A stretch of 12,362 nt of DNA from Methanomassiliicoccaceae archaeon UBA480 (lineage in GTDB: Archaea; Thermoplasmatota; Thermoplasmata; Methanomassiliicoccales; Methanomethylophilaceae), in NCBI GenBank assembly GCA_002506425.1, contig DAXO01000081.1, positions 1 to 12,362 on the forward strand, given 5' to 3'. The translations under genes and the position numbers were made by a program. The notes under the pieces are model-generated. The model did not search any database, had not been told where the DNA came from, and saw nothing but the letters and a program-made list of their open reading frames with translations. This document shows positions 6,709 to 12,362 of the stretch, in pieces (positions within the stretch are counted from its first letter, which is position 1; every line of letters begins with the position of its first letter).

Positions 6709-8541
6709 ATGGCAGGCAAGGACATCTCCGATATGAGTTTCGACGAGTTCTTCCTCGGGAAGAAGTCGGGTTCTAAGGCGAAGGAGGTCCCCCGTCCGGC
6801 GGAGTCGAGCGATGGCGAGACCCGTGTCGACGGATCCCGCTTCATCCGCGGCCATCCGAAAATCAACGTCAAAGGGGGACGCATCAGCCTGTTCATACCG
6901 AAGTACGAGGGGGGCAAAGGTGCCAGGTACGCGGTCAAGGTAATGCAGGGTGGGAGGGTCTTCAATCTCGGCAATCTGAAATCATCCCCTCTGGATTCCG
7001 ACGTGTCCTCCATCCCCACGGAGTTTGACTTAACCGAGTCCGATATCGATCCGCTGGGCGGATACATTCTGTCCATAGACGGTAAGGACGTCTACGAGGG
7101 ATTCGAACATAGGTACATGATGTTCGATGCCGAAGGGATGCCTATAAGCAGGGCGGAAGACACGACCGTGGTGGCGTACAGACCGACCGATCACCTATGG
7201 CTCTCCGATGCCAAGGTCGTCACCGAGACGGATATCGGCGGCATGAGAGTAGCCACGGTCAATGTGGCGCAGGGCGGTTATGTGCGTGTGAAGGACAGGC
7301 CTCAGCGCAATCCTGAGAAGTCCGAGGCTCCGAAGAAGGAGTCTCCCGTCCGCAAGGAGCGCAAGCCGTCGGCTTCCATAGCGATGTCCGCTCCAGAGAC
7401 CGTGGCCGAGGTCAGGGTCGGTGATACGATCCTTCCGCTGTATTCGAGGATCCCCGAGGTGTCAGTGAAATTGAAGGATGCGGATCAGGACTCGTGCGTC
7501 ATCAAAGTGGATTCACCCGGAAGGCTCGACGGGGTTCCGGCTACGAGCTACGGAGTCAAGTCCATCGAGGGAGCCAGAGGAGAGGTCGTCCTATCTGTGG
7601 AATCCGATGGAAAGATCCTGGCGAAGGAGAAGTTCTTCGTGATACCCGATTTCGAGTGCATGACGGCGGTGAAAGGCGATATCCCATCGTTCGAGTATCT
7701 GGATTTCTCCATGGGCGGCGAAACCTATCATCTCGACATCTACAAGGATGATATCGAAGGCCCCTTCGAGTACGATGGCGGCGAGATAAGGCTCGTCTGG
7801 GGATTTCCGGTGGTGTCTGTCGATACGGGCAGCGGCATGACTCCCATCGAGGATTCCGAGATGTCCGTGGACGATCTTCCTGATTCCATCGTGATTCGTG
7901 CCAGGGGCGCTACAAAGAAGGCCGTTTTCCTAGGAGGTTCCGGCAAGAGGGTCAACCTGACGCCCGAATGGGAGGATGAGACGATAAGGGTGGACACGAC
8001 TCCTATCTACAAGGCGGTTCTGAATTCGCCATCACGCGAGGCGTCTCTGTACATCACGGTCAACTCATGCCCGGTCAGAAGGTTCCTCACAGTGAGGAAC
8101 GAGGCCGGTGCAGCCATGTCCTGTTCCGGCGGTTCCATCCATTTCGAAGTCCGTGGCAAAGGCAGGTACGTCTGCCGCATATACGGGATAGGCAGGGCCG
8201 AGGAGACGCACGATCTTCCTGAAGGGTCTAGTGACGTCGCGATAGGTTCGGAGGCCATATCTGCGGAGCTGATGGAGATCAGAGACGGGAAGGAGATCCC
8301 CGTGGAGGATATCACTATCAGGCCGCTGCCGTTCCTCATGAAGGACGGTATGGGCGATGTTTGGCTATATGTCAGCAAGGACAAGCGCATACCTCTGCCC
8401 GACGGGCTGCTGGAATCCAGTTCCAAGTCCCCTGCCGAGATCAGGAAGTGGCACTCGCAGATCGTGAGGATGAATCCGGAGCTCAGGAAGGTGAGCCCCG
8501 AGATGATGGTCAAGGCCTTCGCCGACTACCGTCGCTCCTGA
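6709..8541 (+). CDS. large beta-rich protein of unknown function
   Basis: I do not recognise this 610-residue protein. It begins with a short acidic-aromatic segment (ISDMSFDEFFLG) and a flexible charged stretch to about residue 45. A beta-rich region (about 52-190) follows, with LFIPKYEGG, YILSIDGKDVYEGFEHRYMMFD and VVAYRPTDHLWL. A Lys/Pro/Glu-rich linker (about 197-230) leads to several further beta-sandwich-like segments (about 232-555). The end is two or more helices (573-610). There is no signal peptide, membrane segment, nucleotide-binding loop or obvious catalytic motif, so it is probably cytoplasmic and built for binding. In-frame starts exist at 6679, 6691 and 6709. The first ten residues from 6679 look noncoding, and a TATA-like site at 6668-6677 favours 6709. 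Codon usage resembles its neighbours. A GC-rich hairpin follows the stop. Confidence 0.8.
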   Translation: MAGKDISDMSFDEFFLGKKSGSKAKEVPRPAESSDGETRVDGSRFIRGHPKINVKGGRISLFIPKYEGGKGARYAVKVMQGGRVFNLGNLKSSPLDSDVSSIPTEFDLTESDIDPLGGYILSIDGKDVYEGFEHRYMMFDAEGMPISRAEDTTVVAYRPTDHLWLSDAKVVTETDIGGMRVATVNVAQGGYVRVKDRPQRNPEKSEAPKKESPVRKERKPSASIAMSAPETVAEVRVGDTILPLYSRIPEVSVKLKDADQDSCVIKVDSPGRLDGVPATSYGVKSIEGARGEVVLSVESDGKILAKEKFFVIPDFECMTAVKGDIPSFEYLDFSMGGETYHLDIYKDDIEGPFEYDGGEIRLVWGFPVVSVDTGSGMTPIEDSEMSVDDLPDSIVIRARGATKKAVFLGGSGKRVNLTPEWEDETIRVDTTPIYKAVLNSPSREASLYITVNSCPVRRFLTVRNEAGAAMSCSGGSIHFEVRGKGRYVCRIYGIGRAEETHDLPEGSSDVAIGSEAISAELMEIRDGKEIPVEDITIRPLPFLMKDGMGDVWLYVSKDKRIPLPDGLLESSSKSPAEIRKWHSQIVRMNPELRKVSPEMMVKAFADYRRS

Positions 8542-8560
8542 CGCGCAGCAGGGGGGAGAC

Positions 8561-8584
8561 CGCCCCGGGTTTCGGGCCCGGGCG
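8561..8584 (+). terminator. GC-rich hairpin after the unknown gene
   Basis: CGCCC(C)GGG pairs with CCCGGGCG around a TTTCGGG loop: eight G-C pairs with one bulged C, 19 bases after the stop codon. No T-tract follows directly, so it may be a stability or pausing element rather than a terminator. Confidence 0.4.
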
Positions 8585-8611
8585 ACCTCTATTCGGGGTG
8601 CTGTGATATTC

Positions 8612-8618
8612 TTAAATA
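8612..8618 (+). promoter_or_regulatory. TATA box of the rps12-rps7-fusA operon
   Basis: TTAAATA within CTTAAATAGG, 93-99 bases before the rps12 start codon. Transcription should begin near 8638-8642, giving a leader of about 70 nt. It is the only strong TATA box in the 169-base gap before rps12. Confidence 0.7.
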
Positions 8619-8651
8619 GGAGATTACGCTAGCCACGCTAACATTAGTGGT

Positions 8652-8668
8652 CCGACCCTCCAGGTCGG
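8652..8668 (+). promoter_or_regulatory. hairpin in the rps12 leader
   Basis: CCGACC-CTCCA-GGTCGG is a perfect 6-bp stem in the 5' leader, about 30 bases upstream of the ribosome site. Ribosomal protein operons are often controlled by a product binding an mRNA structure. Whether this hairpin does so is inference. Confidence 0.4.
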
Positions 8669-8699
8669 GCTATCGACGTTCCAATCGCTAAACAACAAC

Positions 8700-8706
8700 G
8701 AGGTGA
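8700..8706 (+). promoter_or_regulatory. ribosome binding site that sets the TTG start of rps12
   Basis: GAGGTGA matches seven bases of the 16S 3' end complement and stands four bases before the TTG at 8711. The next in-frame ATG (8741) would lose ten conserved residues and has no such site. Confidence 0.8.
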
Positions 8707-8710
8707 AAAT

Positions 8711-9139
8711 TTGGGAAACGGTCTGTACACCGCAAGGAAAATGAAGACTGACCGCCAGAAGTTCCGCTGGCTGGACAGGGGCTACAAGAAGAGAGTTCTC
8801 AAGCTGAGGGAGAAGTCCGATCCTCTCGAAGGATCCGCTCAGGCCCGCGGCATCGTCCTGGAGAAGGTCGGTATCGAGGCCAAGCAGCCCAACTCCGCAA
8901 TCAGGAAGTGCGTGAAGGTCCAGCTCATCAAGAACGGCCGTCAGATCACCGCCTTCGCGGTCGGAGACGGAGCCATCAACTTCATCGACGAGCACGACGA
9001 GGTCATGGTCGAGGGTATCGGTGGAAGGATGGGAAGGTCCTACGGAGATATCCCCGGAGTCCGTTACAAGGTTATCAAAGTCAACAACGTCTCCCTCGAC
9101 ATGATGGTCAAGGGTAAGACTGACAAGCCCGTGAGATGA
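8711..9139 (+). CDS. rps12: 30S ribosomal protein uS12 (S12)
   Basis: Decoding-centre protein of the small subunit. The 142 residues match the archaeal form along their whole length: MGNGLYTARK at the N-terminus, ARGIVLEKVGIEAKQPNSAIRK (45-66) with the KQPNSA loop that reaches the A site, GDGAINFIDEHDEV (85-98), and PGVRYKVIKV (115-124). The start codon is TTG, supported by a near-perfect ribosome site and by conservation of the residues it adds. It is the first gene of the cluster. The stop overlaps a possible ATG at 9136 in ATGA, and rps7 follows at once. No truncation is seen. Confidence 0.96.
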   Translation: MGNGLYTARKMKTDRQKFRWLDRGYKKRVLKLREKSDPLEGSAQARGIVLEKVGIEAKQPNSAIRKCVKVQLIKNGRQITAFAVGDGAINFIDEHDEVMVEGIGGRMGRSYGDIPGVRYKVIKVNNVSLDMMVKGKTDKPVR

Positions 9140-9144
9140 TTACG

Positions 9145-9729
9145 ATGGCAGACGAACTCGTAGCTCAGAAGGCCCTTATTTTCGGGAAGTACGACACATC
9201 CGATGTGATCGTCAACGATGGCGGCCTTGCAAAATACATCGATCTTACCCCCACCAACGTCCCCCACTCCGGAGGAAAGCACGCCAACAGGTGGTTCGGA
9301 AAGTCCAGGCTCAGCATCGTCGAGAGGCTGATCAACAACATCATGAGGACCGAGAAGTACACCGGAAAGAAGATGAAGGCGTACAAGACCGTCGCTCAGG
9401 CTTTCGACATCGTCGCGGCCAAGACCAAGAAGAACCCTGTCCAGGTCCTCGTCGAGTGCCTGGAGAATGCGGCCCCCAGGGAGGAGGTCACCAGGCTCCA
9501 GTTCGGAGGAATCTCCGTTCCCAAGGCCGTCGATGTGGCTCCCCAGAGGAGGCTGGATATCGCTCTTCGCAATCTGAGCACCGGCGTCGTTGCCGCTTCT
9601 CAGAAGAACAAGAAACCCATCTATGAGTGTCTGGCAGACGAGCTCATGCTCGCCGCCAAAGGCGACATTTCCTCCTTCTCCGTCGCGAAGAAAGAGGAGA
9701 TGGAGAGGGTTGCTCAGTCGGCAAGATGA
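9145..9729 (+). CDS. rps7: 30S ribosomal protein uS7 (S7)
   Basis: Primary 16S-binding protein that nucleates assembly of the 30S head and lines the exit site. From the ATG at 9145 it has 194 residues, normal for archaea. Family features include the basic segment KYTGKKMKAYKTVAQAF, KKNPVQVLVECLENAAPREEV in the middle, VDVAPQRRLDIALRNL, and a C-terminal helical end. Two starts are possible. ATG at 9136 overlaps the rps12 stop as ATGA. ATG at 9145 has GAGATGAT four bases before it, close to the ideal ribosome site, and gives the usual short N-terminus. I prefer 9145. Either way the two genes are translationally linked. Confidence 0.95.
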   Translation: MADELVAQKALIFGKYDTSDVIVNDGGLAKYIDLTPTNVPHSGGKHANRWFGKSRLSIVERLINNIMRTEKYTGKKMKAYKTVAQAFDIVAAKTKKNPVQVLVECLENAAPREEVTRLQFGGISVPKAVDVAPQRRLDIALRNLSTGVVAASQKNKKPIYECLADELMLAAKGDISSFSVAKKEEMERVAQSAR

Positions 9730-9752
9730 TGAACTAACCGAAGGTTGTGGAC

Positions 9753-12038
9753 ATGGGACGCAGAGAGGACAACGCCAAGAAAGCAGTCGAGCTGATGAAG
9801 GATCAGACCCACATCAGGAATCTCGGAACCGCAGCGCATATCGACCATGGAAAGACGACATTCTCCGATAACCTGATCGCGGGTGCCGGAATGATGTCTT
9901 CCGAGACCGCCGGTGAGCAGCGCCTGCTCGATTACGATGAGCAGGAGGCCGCCAGAGGTATCACCATCAACGCCGCATCCGCGGCGATGGTCGTTCCATA
10001 CAGGGATCCTAAGACCAACAAGGTCGACCACTACCTGGTCAACCTCATCGACACTCCCGGACACGTCGACTTCGGAGGAGATGTCACCAGGGCCATGAGG
10101 GCTCTGGACGGAGTGTACATCCTGTGCTGCGCCGTCGAGGGAATCATGCCTCAGACCGAGACTGTCATCAGGCAGGCGATGAAGGAGCGTGTCAAGCCCA
10201 TGCTCTTCATCAACAAGGTCGACAGGGCCATCGTCGAGCAGCAGCTCACCCCTCAGATGATGATCGAGAAGTTCTCCAAGATCATCACTCAGTTCAACCA
10301 GAAGATCGCAGACGCTCTCCCCGCACCGCTCAACAAGCAGTGGCAGGTCAGCCTCCAGGACGGTACCGTCGCTCTGGGTTCCGCCTTCAACAACTGGGCG
10401 GTCTCCATTCCGTATCTCCAGAGGCCCGAGGTCACCAAGAGGGCAATCGAGATTGCACCCGAGCTCGCCGACGAGCTCAAGGACAAGCCGTTCAACCTGA
10501 ACACCGTCTTCAAGCTGTGCGCCGAAGAGGGCGGACAGGAGAAGCTGGCCAAGATCATCCCCATCGCCGACGTCGTTCTCGAGATGGCAATCAACCACAT
10601 CCCGAACCCCGTCGACTCCCAGAAGATCCGTATCCCGACAATCTGGAAGGGAGATCTCAGCACTCCTCTCGGACAGCACATGCTCAACTGCGATCCCAAC
10701 GGAGAGGTCGCCATGATGGTCACCAAGATCATCATGGACAAGCAGGCTGGAGAGATCGCGATCGGAAGGCTGTTCTCCGGAACCGTCAAGAAGGGTATGA
10801 CTCTCTACATTTCCGGCAACCCCAACCCTCAGAGGGTCCAGACCGTCGCTCTCATGGTCGGAGCCGACAGGACCCCCATCGAGGAGTGTAAGGCCGGAAA
10901 CATCGTGGCTCTGACAGGACTCAAGGATGCCATCGCGGGAAGCACCGTTTCCTCCGTCAAGGACATGGAGCCCTTCGAGAGGATGGCCCACTACTCCGAG
11001 CCCGTCATCACCAAAGCCATCGAGGCCAAGAACATGGCGGACCTGCCCAAGCTGGTCGAGGTCCTCAGGATTATAGCCAAGGCCGACCCGTCTCTGAACA
11101 TCGAGATCAACAACGAGACCGGAGAGCACCTGATGTCCGGTATGGGAGAGCTCCACCTGGAGATCACCGAGTACAGGATCATCAACGAGCAGGGCGTAGA
11201 CATCATCTCGTCCCCTCCCATCGTCGTTTACCAGGAGTCCGTCAAGGGCGCCAACCCGACCGAGTTCGAAGGAAAGTCCCCGAACAAGCACAACAAGTTC
11301 TACTTCATCGTCAGTCCTCTCGAGGATTCCGTGAAGGAGGCCATCCGCAAGAGCGAGATCGACGTCGATGCCAAGATCAAGGACCCCAAGGCTCTGGCCA
11401 AGCAGCTGAAGGACCTGGGAATGAGCGATGTCGAAGCCAAGGGCGTCGTCGCGTTCCACAACAACAACGTGCTCATCGACTGCACCAAGGGAGTTCAGTA
11501 CCTCCACGAGACCATGGAGCTCGTGAAGCAGGCTTTCGACGAGGCCATGAACAGGGGACCTCTCGCGGCAGAGAAGATTGCCGGTGTGAAGGTCTGCCTC
11601 ATGGATGCGAAGCTGCACGAGGATACCATCCACAGGGGACCCGCTCAGATCATCCCCGCCGTCAGAGACGGTATCTACGGTGCGATGTGCCAGGCTGGAA
11701 GGATTCTTCTCGAGCCTATGCAGAAGCTGTTCATCAGCGTTCCGCCCGACTACATGGGTGGAGCGGTCAACCTGATCAACCAGCGCCGCGGAACCATCCT
11801 CGAGATGGGACAGGAGGGAGCCGATTCCACCGTCACCGCCGAGGTGCCCGTCGCCGATATGTTCGGATTCTCGTCCGATGTCCGCGGATCCACCCAGGGC
11901 CGTGCCATCTGGTCCATCGAGAATGCAGGATTCCACCAGGTTCCTCCTGAGCTCCAGAAGAAGATCGTCACGGAGATCAGGACCAGGAAGGGACTCAACC
12001 CTGAGCCCTACGATGCGAATTACTACTCCGGCCTGTGA
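9753..12038 (+). CDS. fusA: elongation factor 2 (aEF-2)
   Basis: GTPase that drives translocation of tRNA and mRNA after peptide bond formation. The 761 residues include G1 AHIDHGKT (28-35), the switch I motif RGITINAA (68-75), G3 DTPGH (100-104) and G4 NKVD (154-157). Later segments are GRLFSGTVKKG, SGMGELHLEI and EGKSPNKHNKFYF. The diphthamide loop LHEDTIHRGPAQ has His627 as the residue normally converted to diphthamide. It ends EPYDANYYSGL, like Thermoplasmata EF-2. It is some 30 residues longer than the roughly 730 usual in archaea, partly from a longer VPYRDPKTNKVDHY loop before G3. I chose the ATG at 9753 (MGRRED is conserved) over a GTG two codons upstream. AAGGT stands seven bases before it. 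It lies 23 bases after rps7. Confidence 0.97.
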   Translation: MGRREDNAKKAVELMKDQTHIRNLGTAAHIDHGKTTFSDNLIAGAGMMSSETAGEQRLLDYDEQEAARGITINAASAAMVVPYRDPKTNKVDHYLVNLIDTPGHVDFGGDVTRAMRALDGVYILCCAVEGIMPQTETVIRQAMKERVKPMLFINKVDRAIVEQQLTPQMMIEKFSKIITQFNQKIADALPAPLNKQWQVSLQDGTVALGSAFNNWAVSIPYLQRPEVTKRAIEIAPELADELKDKPFNLNTVFKLCAEEGGQEKLAKIIPIADVVLEMAINHIPNPVDSQKIRIPTIWKGDLSTPLGQHMLNCDPNGEVAMMVTKIIMDKQAGEIAIGRLFSGTVKKGMTLYISGNPNPQRVQTVALMVGADRTPIEECKAGNIVALTGLKDAIAGSTVSSVKDMEPFERMAHYSEPVITKAIEAKNMADLPKLVEVLRIIAKADPSLNIEINNETGEHLMSGMGELHLEITEYRIINEQGVDIISSPPIVVYQESVKGANPTEFEGKSPNKHNKFYFIVSPLEDSVKEAIRKSEIDVDAKIKDPKALAKQLKDLGMSDVEAKGVVAFHNNNVLIDCTKGVQYLHETMELVKQAFDEAMNRGPLAAEKIAGVKVCLMDAKLHEDTIHRGPAQIIPAVRDGIYGAMCQAGRILLEPMQKLFISVPPDYMGGAVNLINQRRGTILEMGQEGADSTVTAEVPVADMFGFSSDVRGSTQGRAIWSIENAGFHQVPPELQKKIVTEIRTRKGLNPEPYDANYYSGL

Positions 12039-12042
12039 GGCC
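12030..12042 (+). other. mini-hairpin over the fusA stop codon
   Basis: GGCCT-GTG-AGGCC places the TGA stop (12036-12038) in the loop and 3' arm. It is a 5-bp stem just before the tuf promoter. Its effect, if any, on the fusA/tuf transcript boundary is unknown. Confidence 0.25.
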
Positions 12043-12050
12043 TGCAAACC

Positions 12051-12060
12051 TTAAATATAA
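12051..12060 (+). promoter_or_regulatory. TATA box of the EF-1alpha gene
   Basis: TTAAATATAA, preceded by GCAAACC in the TFB-element position, is one of the strongest TATA boxes in the window. It predicts a start near 12080 and a leader of about 25 nt that holds the GGAGG ribosome site (12094-12098). tuf can therefore be transcribed independently of fusA. Confidence 0.7.
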
Positions 12061-12105
12061 AACCCTTTATCAGAAAAAATAGCGTTCCATAACGGAGGAA
12101 AAGAA

Positions 12106-12362
12106 ATGGCAGAGAAAGAGCACATGAATCTGGTCATTATCGGCCACGTCGACCACGGTAAGTCCACCCTCACCGGAAGGATCCTGCTGGAGACCGGCGC
12201 GATCGACCCCCACCTCGTCGAGAAATACAAGAAGGAGGCAGAGGAGAAAGGTAAGGGATCCTTCTACTTCGCCTGGGTCATGGATGGACTCAAGGAGGAG
12301 AGGGAGAGGGGAGTCACTATCGATGTCGCCCACAAGAAGTTCTACACCGACAAGTACTACTT
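12106..12362 (+). CDS. tuf: elongation factor 1-alpha (EF-Tu homologue), N-terminal part
   Basis: GTPase that brings aminoacyl-tRNA to the ribosomal A site. The gene runs off the window end after 85 codons, out of roughly 425-430 in full. Visible features are MAEKEHMNLVIIGHVDHGKS at the start, with the G1 P-loop GHVDHGKST (13-21), and the switch I segment ERERGVTIDVAHKKF near residues 65-79. The ATG at 12106 has GGAGG seven bases upstream. It is the fourth gene of the rps12-rps7-fusA-tuf order known from archaeal str clusters. It has its own promoter. Not a pseudogene as far as can be seen. Confidence 0.95.
   Translation, partial: MAEKEHMNLVIIGHVDHGKSTLTGRILLETGAIDPHLVEKYKKEAEEKGKGSFYFAWVMDGLKEERERGVTIDVAHKKFYTDKYY

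Noticed and set aside
9724..9732. A second ATGATGA motif at the rps7 stop
   Set aside because: It is explained by the TGA stop codon and nearby bases, with no partner D box.
9714..12047. A 777-codon open frame on the - strand across the whole of fusA
   Set aside because: The + strand frame is unmistakably EF-2 with all GTPase motifs. The antisense frame is low-complexity Leu/Asp/Gly/Val-rich, as expected from the complement of a strongly biased GC-rich gene, and has no ribosome site.

Overview
The window comes from an archaeon, most likely class Thermoplasmata and probably a Methanomassiliicoccales-like lineage. The evidence is an archaeal-type 16S rRNA gene with an anti-Shine-Dalgarno 3' end, archaeal initiation factor aIF2-beta, archaeal EF-2 with a diphthamide loop, EF-1alpha, archaeal uS12 and uS7, and TATA-type promoters before most transcription units. 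The 16S gene is not followed by a 23S gene here. Unlinked rRNA genes are known in Thermoplasmata, which fits. The order-level assignment rests on recalled resemblance and is tentative.

Left part (1-2427): about 460 bases of AT-rich sequence without a credible gene, then a strong TATA box and a leader of about 200 nt, then the 16S rRNA gene (about 693-2163) on the + strand. The gene lies between two sets of complementary sequence: a perfect 17-bp outer helix and a 14-nt inner helix with one mismatch. Together they should form the pre-16S processing stem. The trailer holds three consecutive hairpins, one with a UUCG tetraloop, and then T-tracts that probably end the transcript.

Middle part (2428-6586), all on the - strand: read in transcription order it is pyrG (CTP synthase), a small winged-helix protein, aIF2-beta with a zinc ribbon and a C-terminal TRAM domain, an MtaB/CDKAL1-type tRNA methylthiotransferase that also has a TRAM domain, and tRNA-Gln(UUG). 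aIF2-beta and the methylthiotransferase overlap by one base, and the tRNA lies 18 nt beyond the latter. pyrG and the winged-helix gene appear to have their own promoters.

Right part (6620-12362), on the + strand: divergent from pyrG is a gene for a 610-residue, beta-rich protein of unknown function, the least explained item in the window. A fresh TATA box and a hairpin-containing leader then start the translation cluster rps12 (TTG start), rps7, fusA (EF-2) and tuf (EF-1alpha, cut by the window end). tuf has an additional strong promoter of its own.

Taken together, the window is mostly core information-processing genes: small-subunit rRNA, two ribosomal proteins, two elongation factors, one initiation factor, a tRNA and a tRNA-modifying enzyme, plus pyrimidine nucleotide synthesis. 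I see no insertion sequence, CRISPR array, prophage or sign of recent transfer. The observations most worth a second look are the unknown 610-residue protein, the unusual geometry of the 16S processing stem, and the aIF2-beta / methylthiotransferase / tRNA-Gln arrangement.
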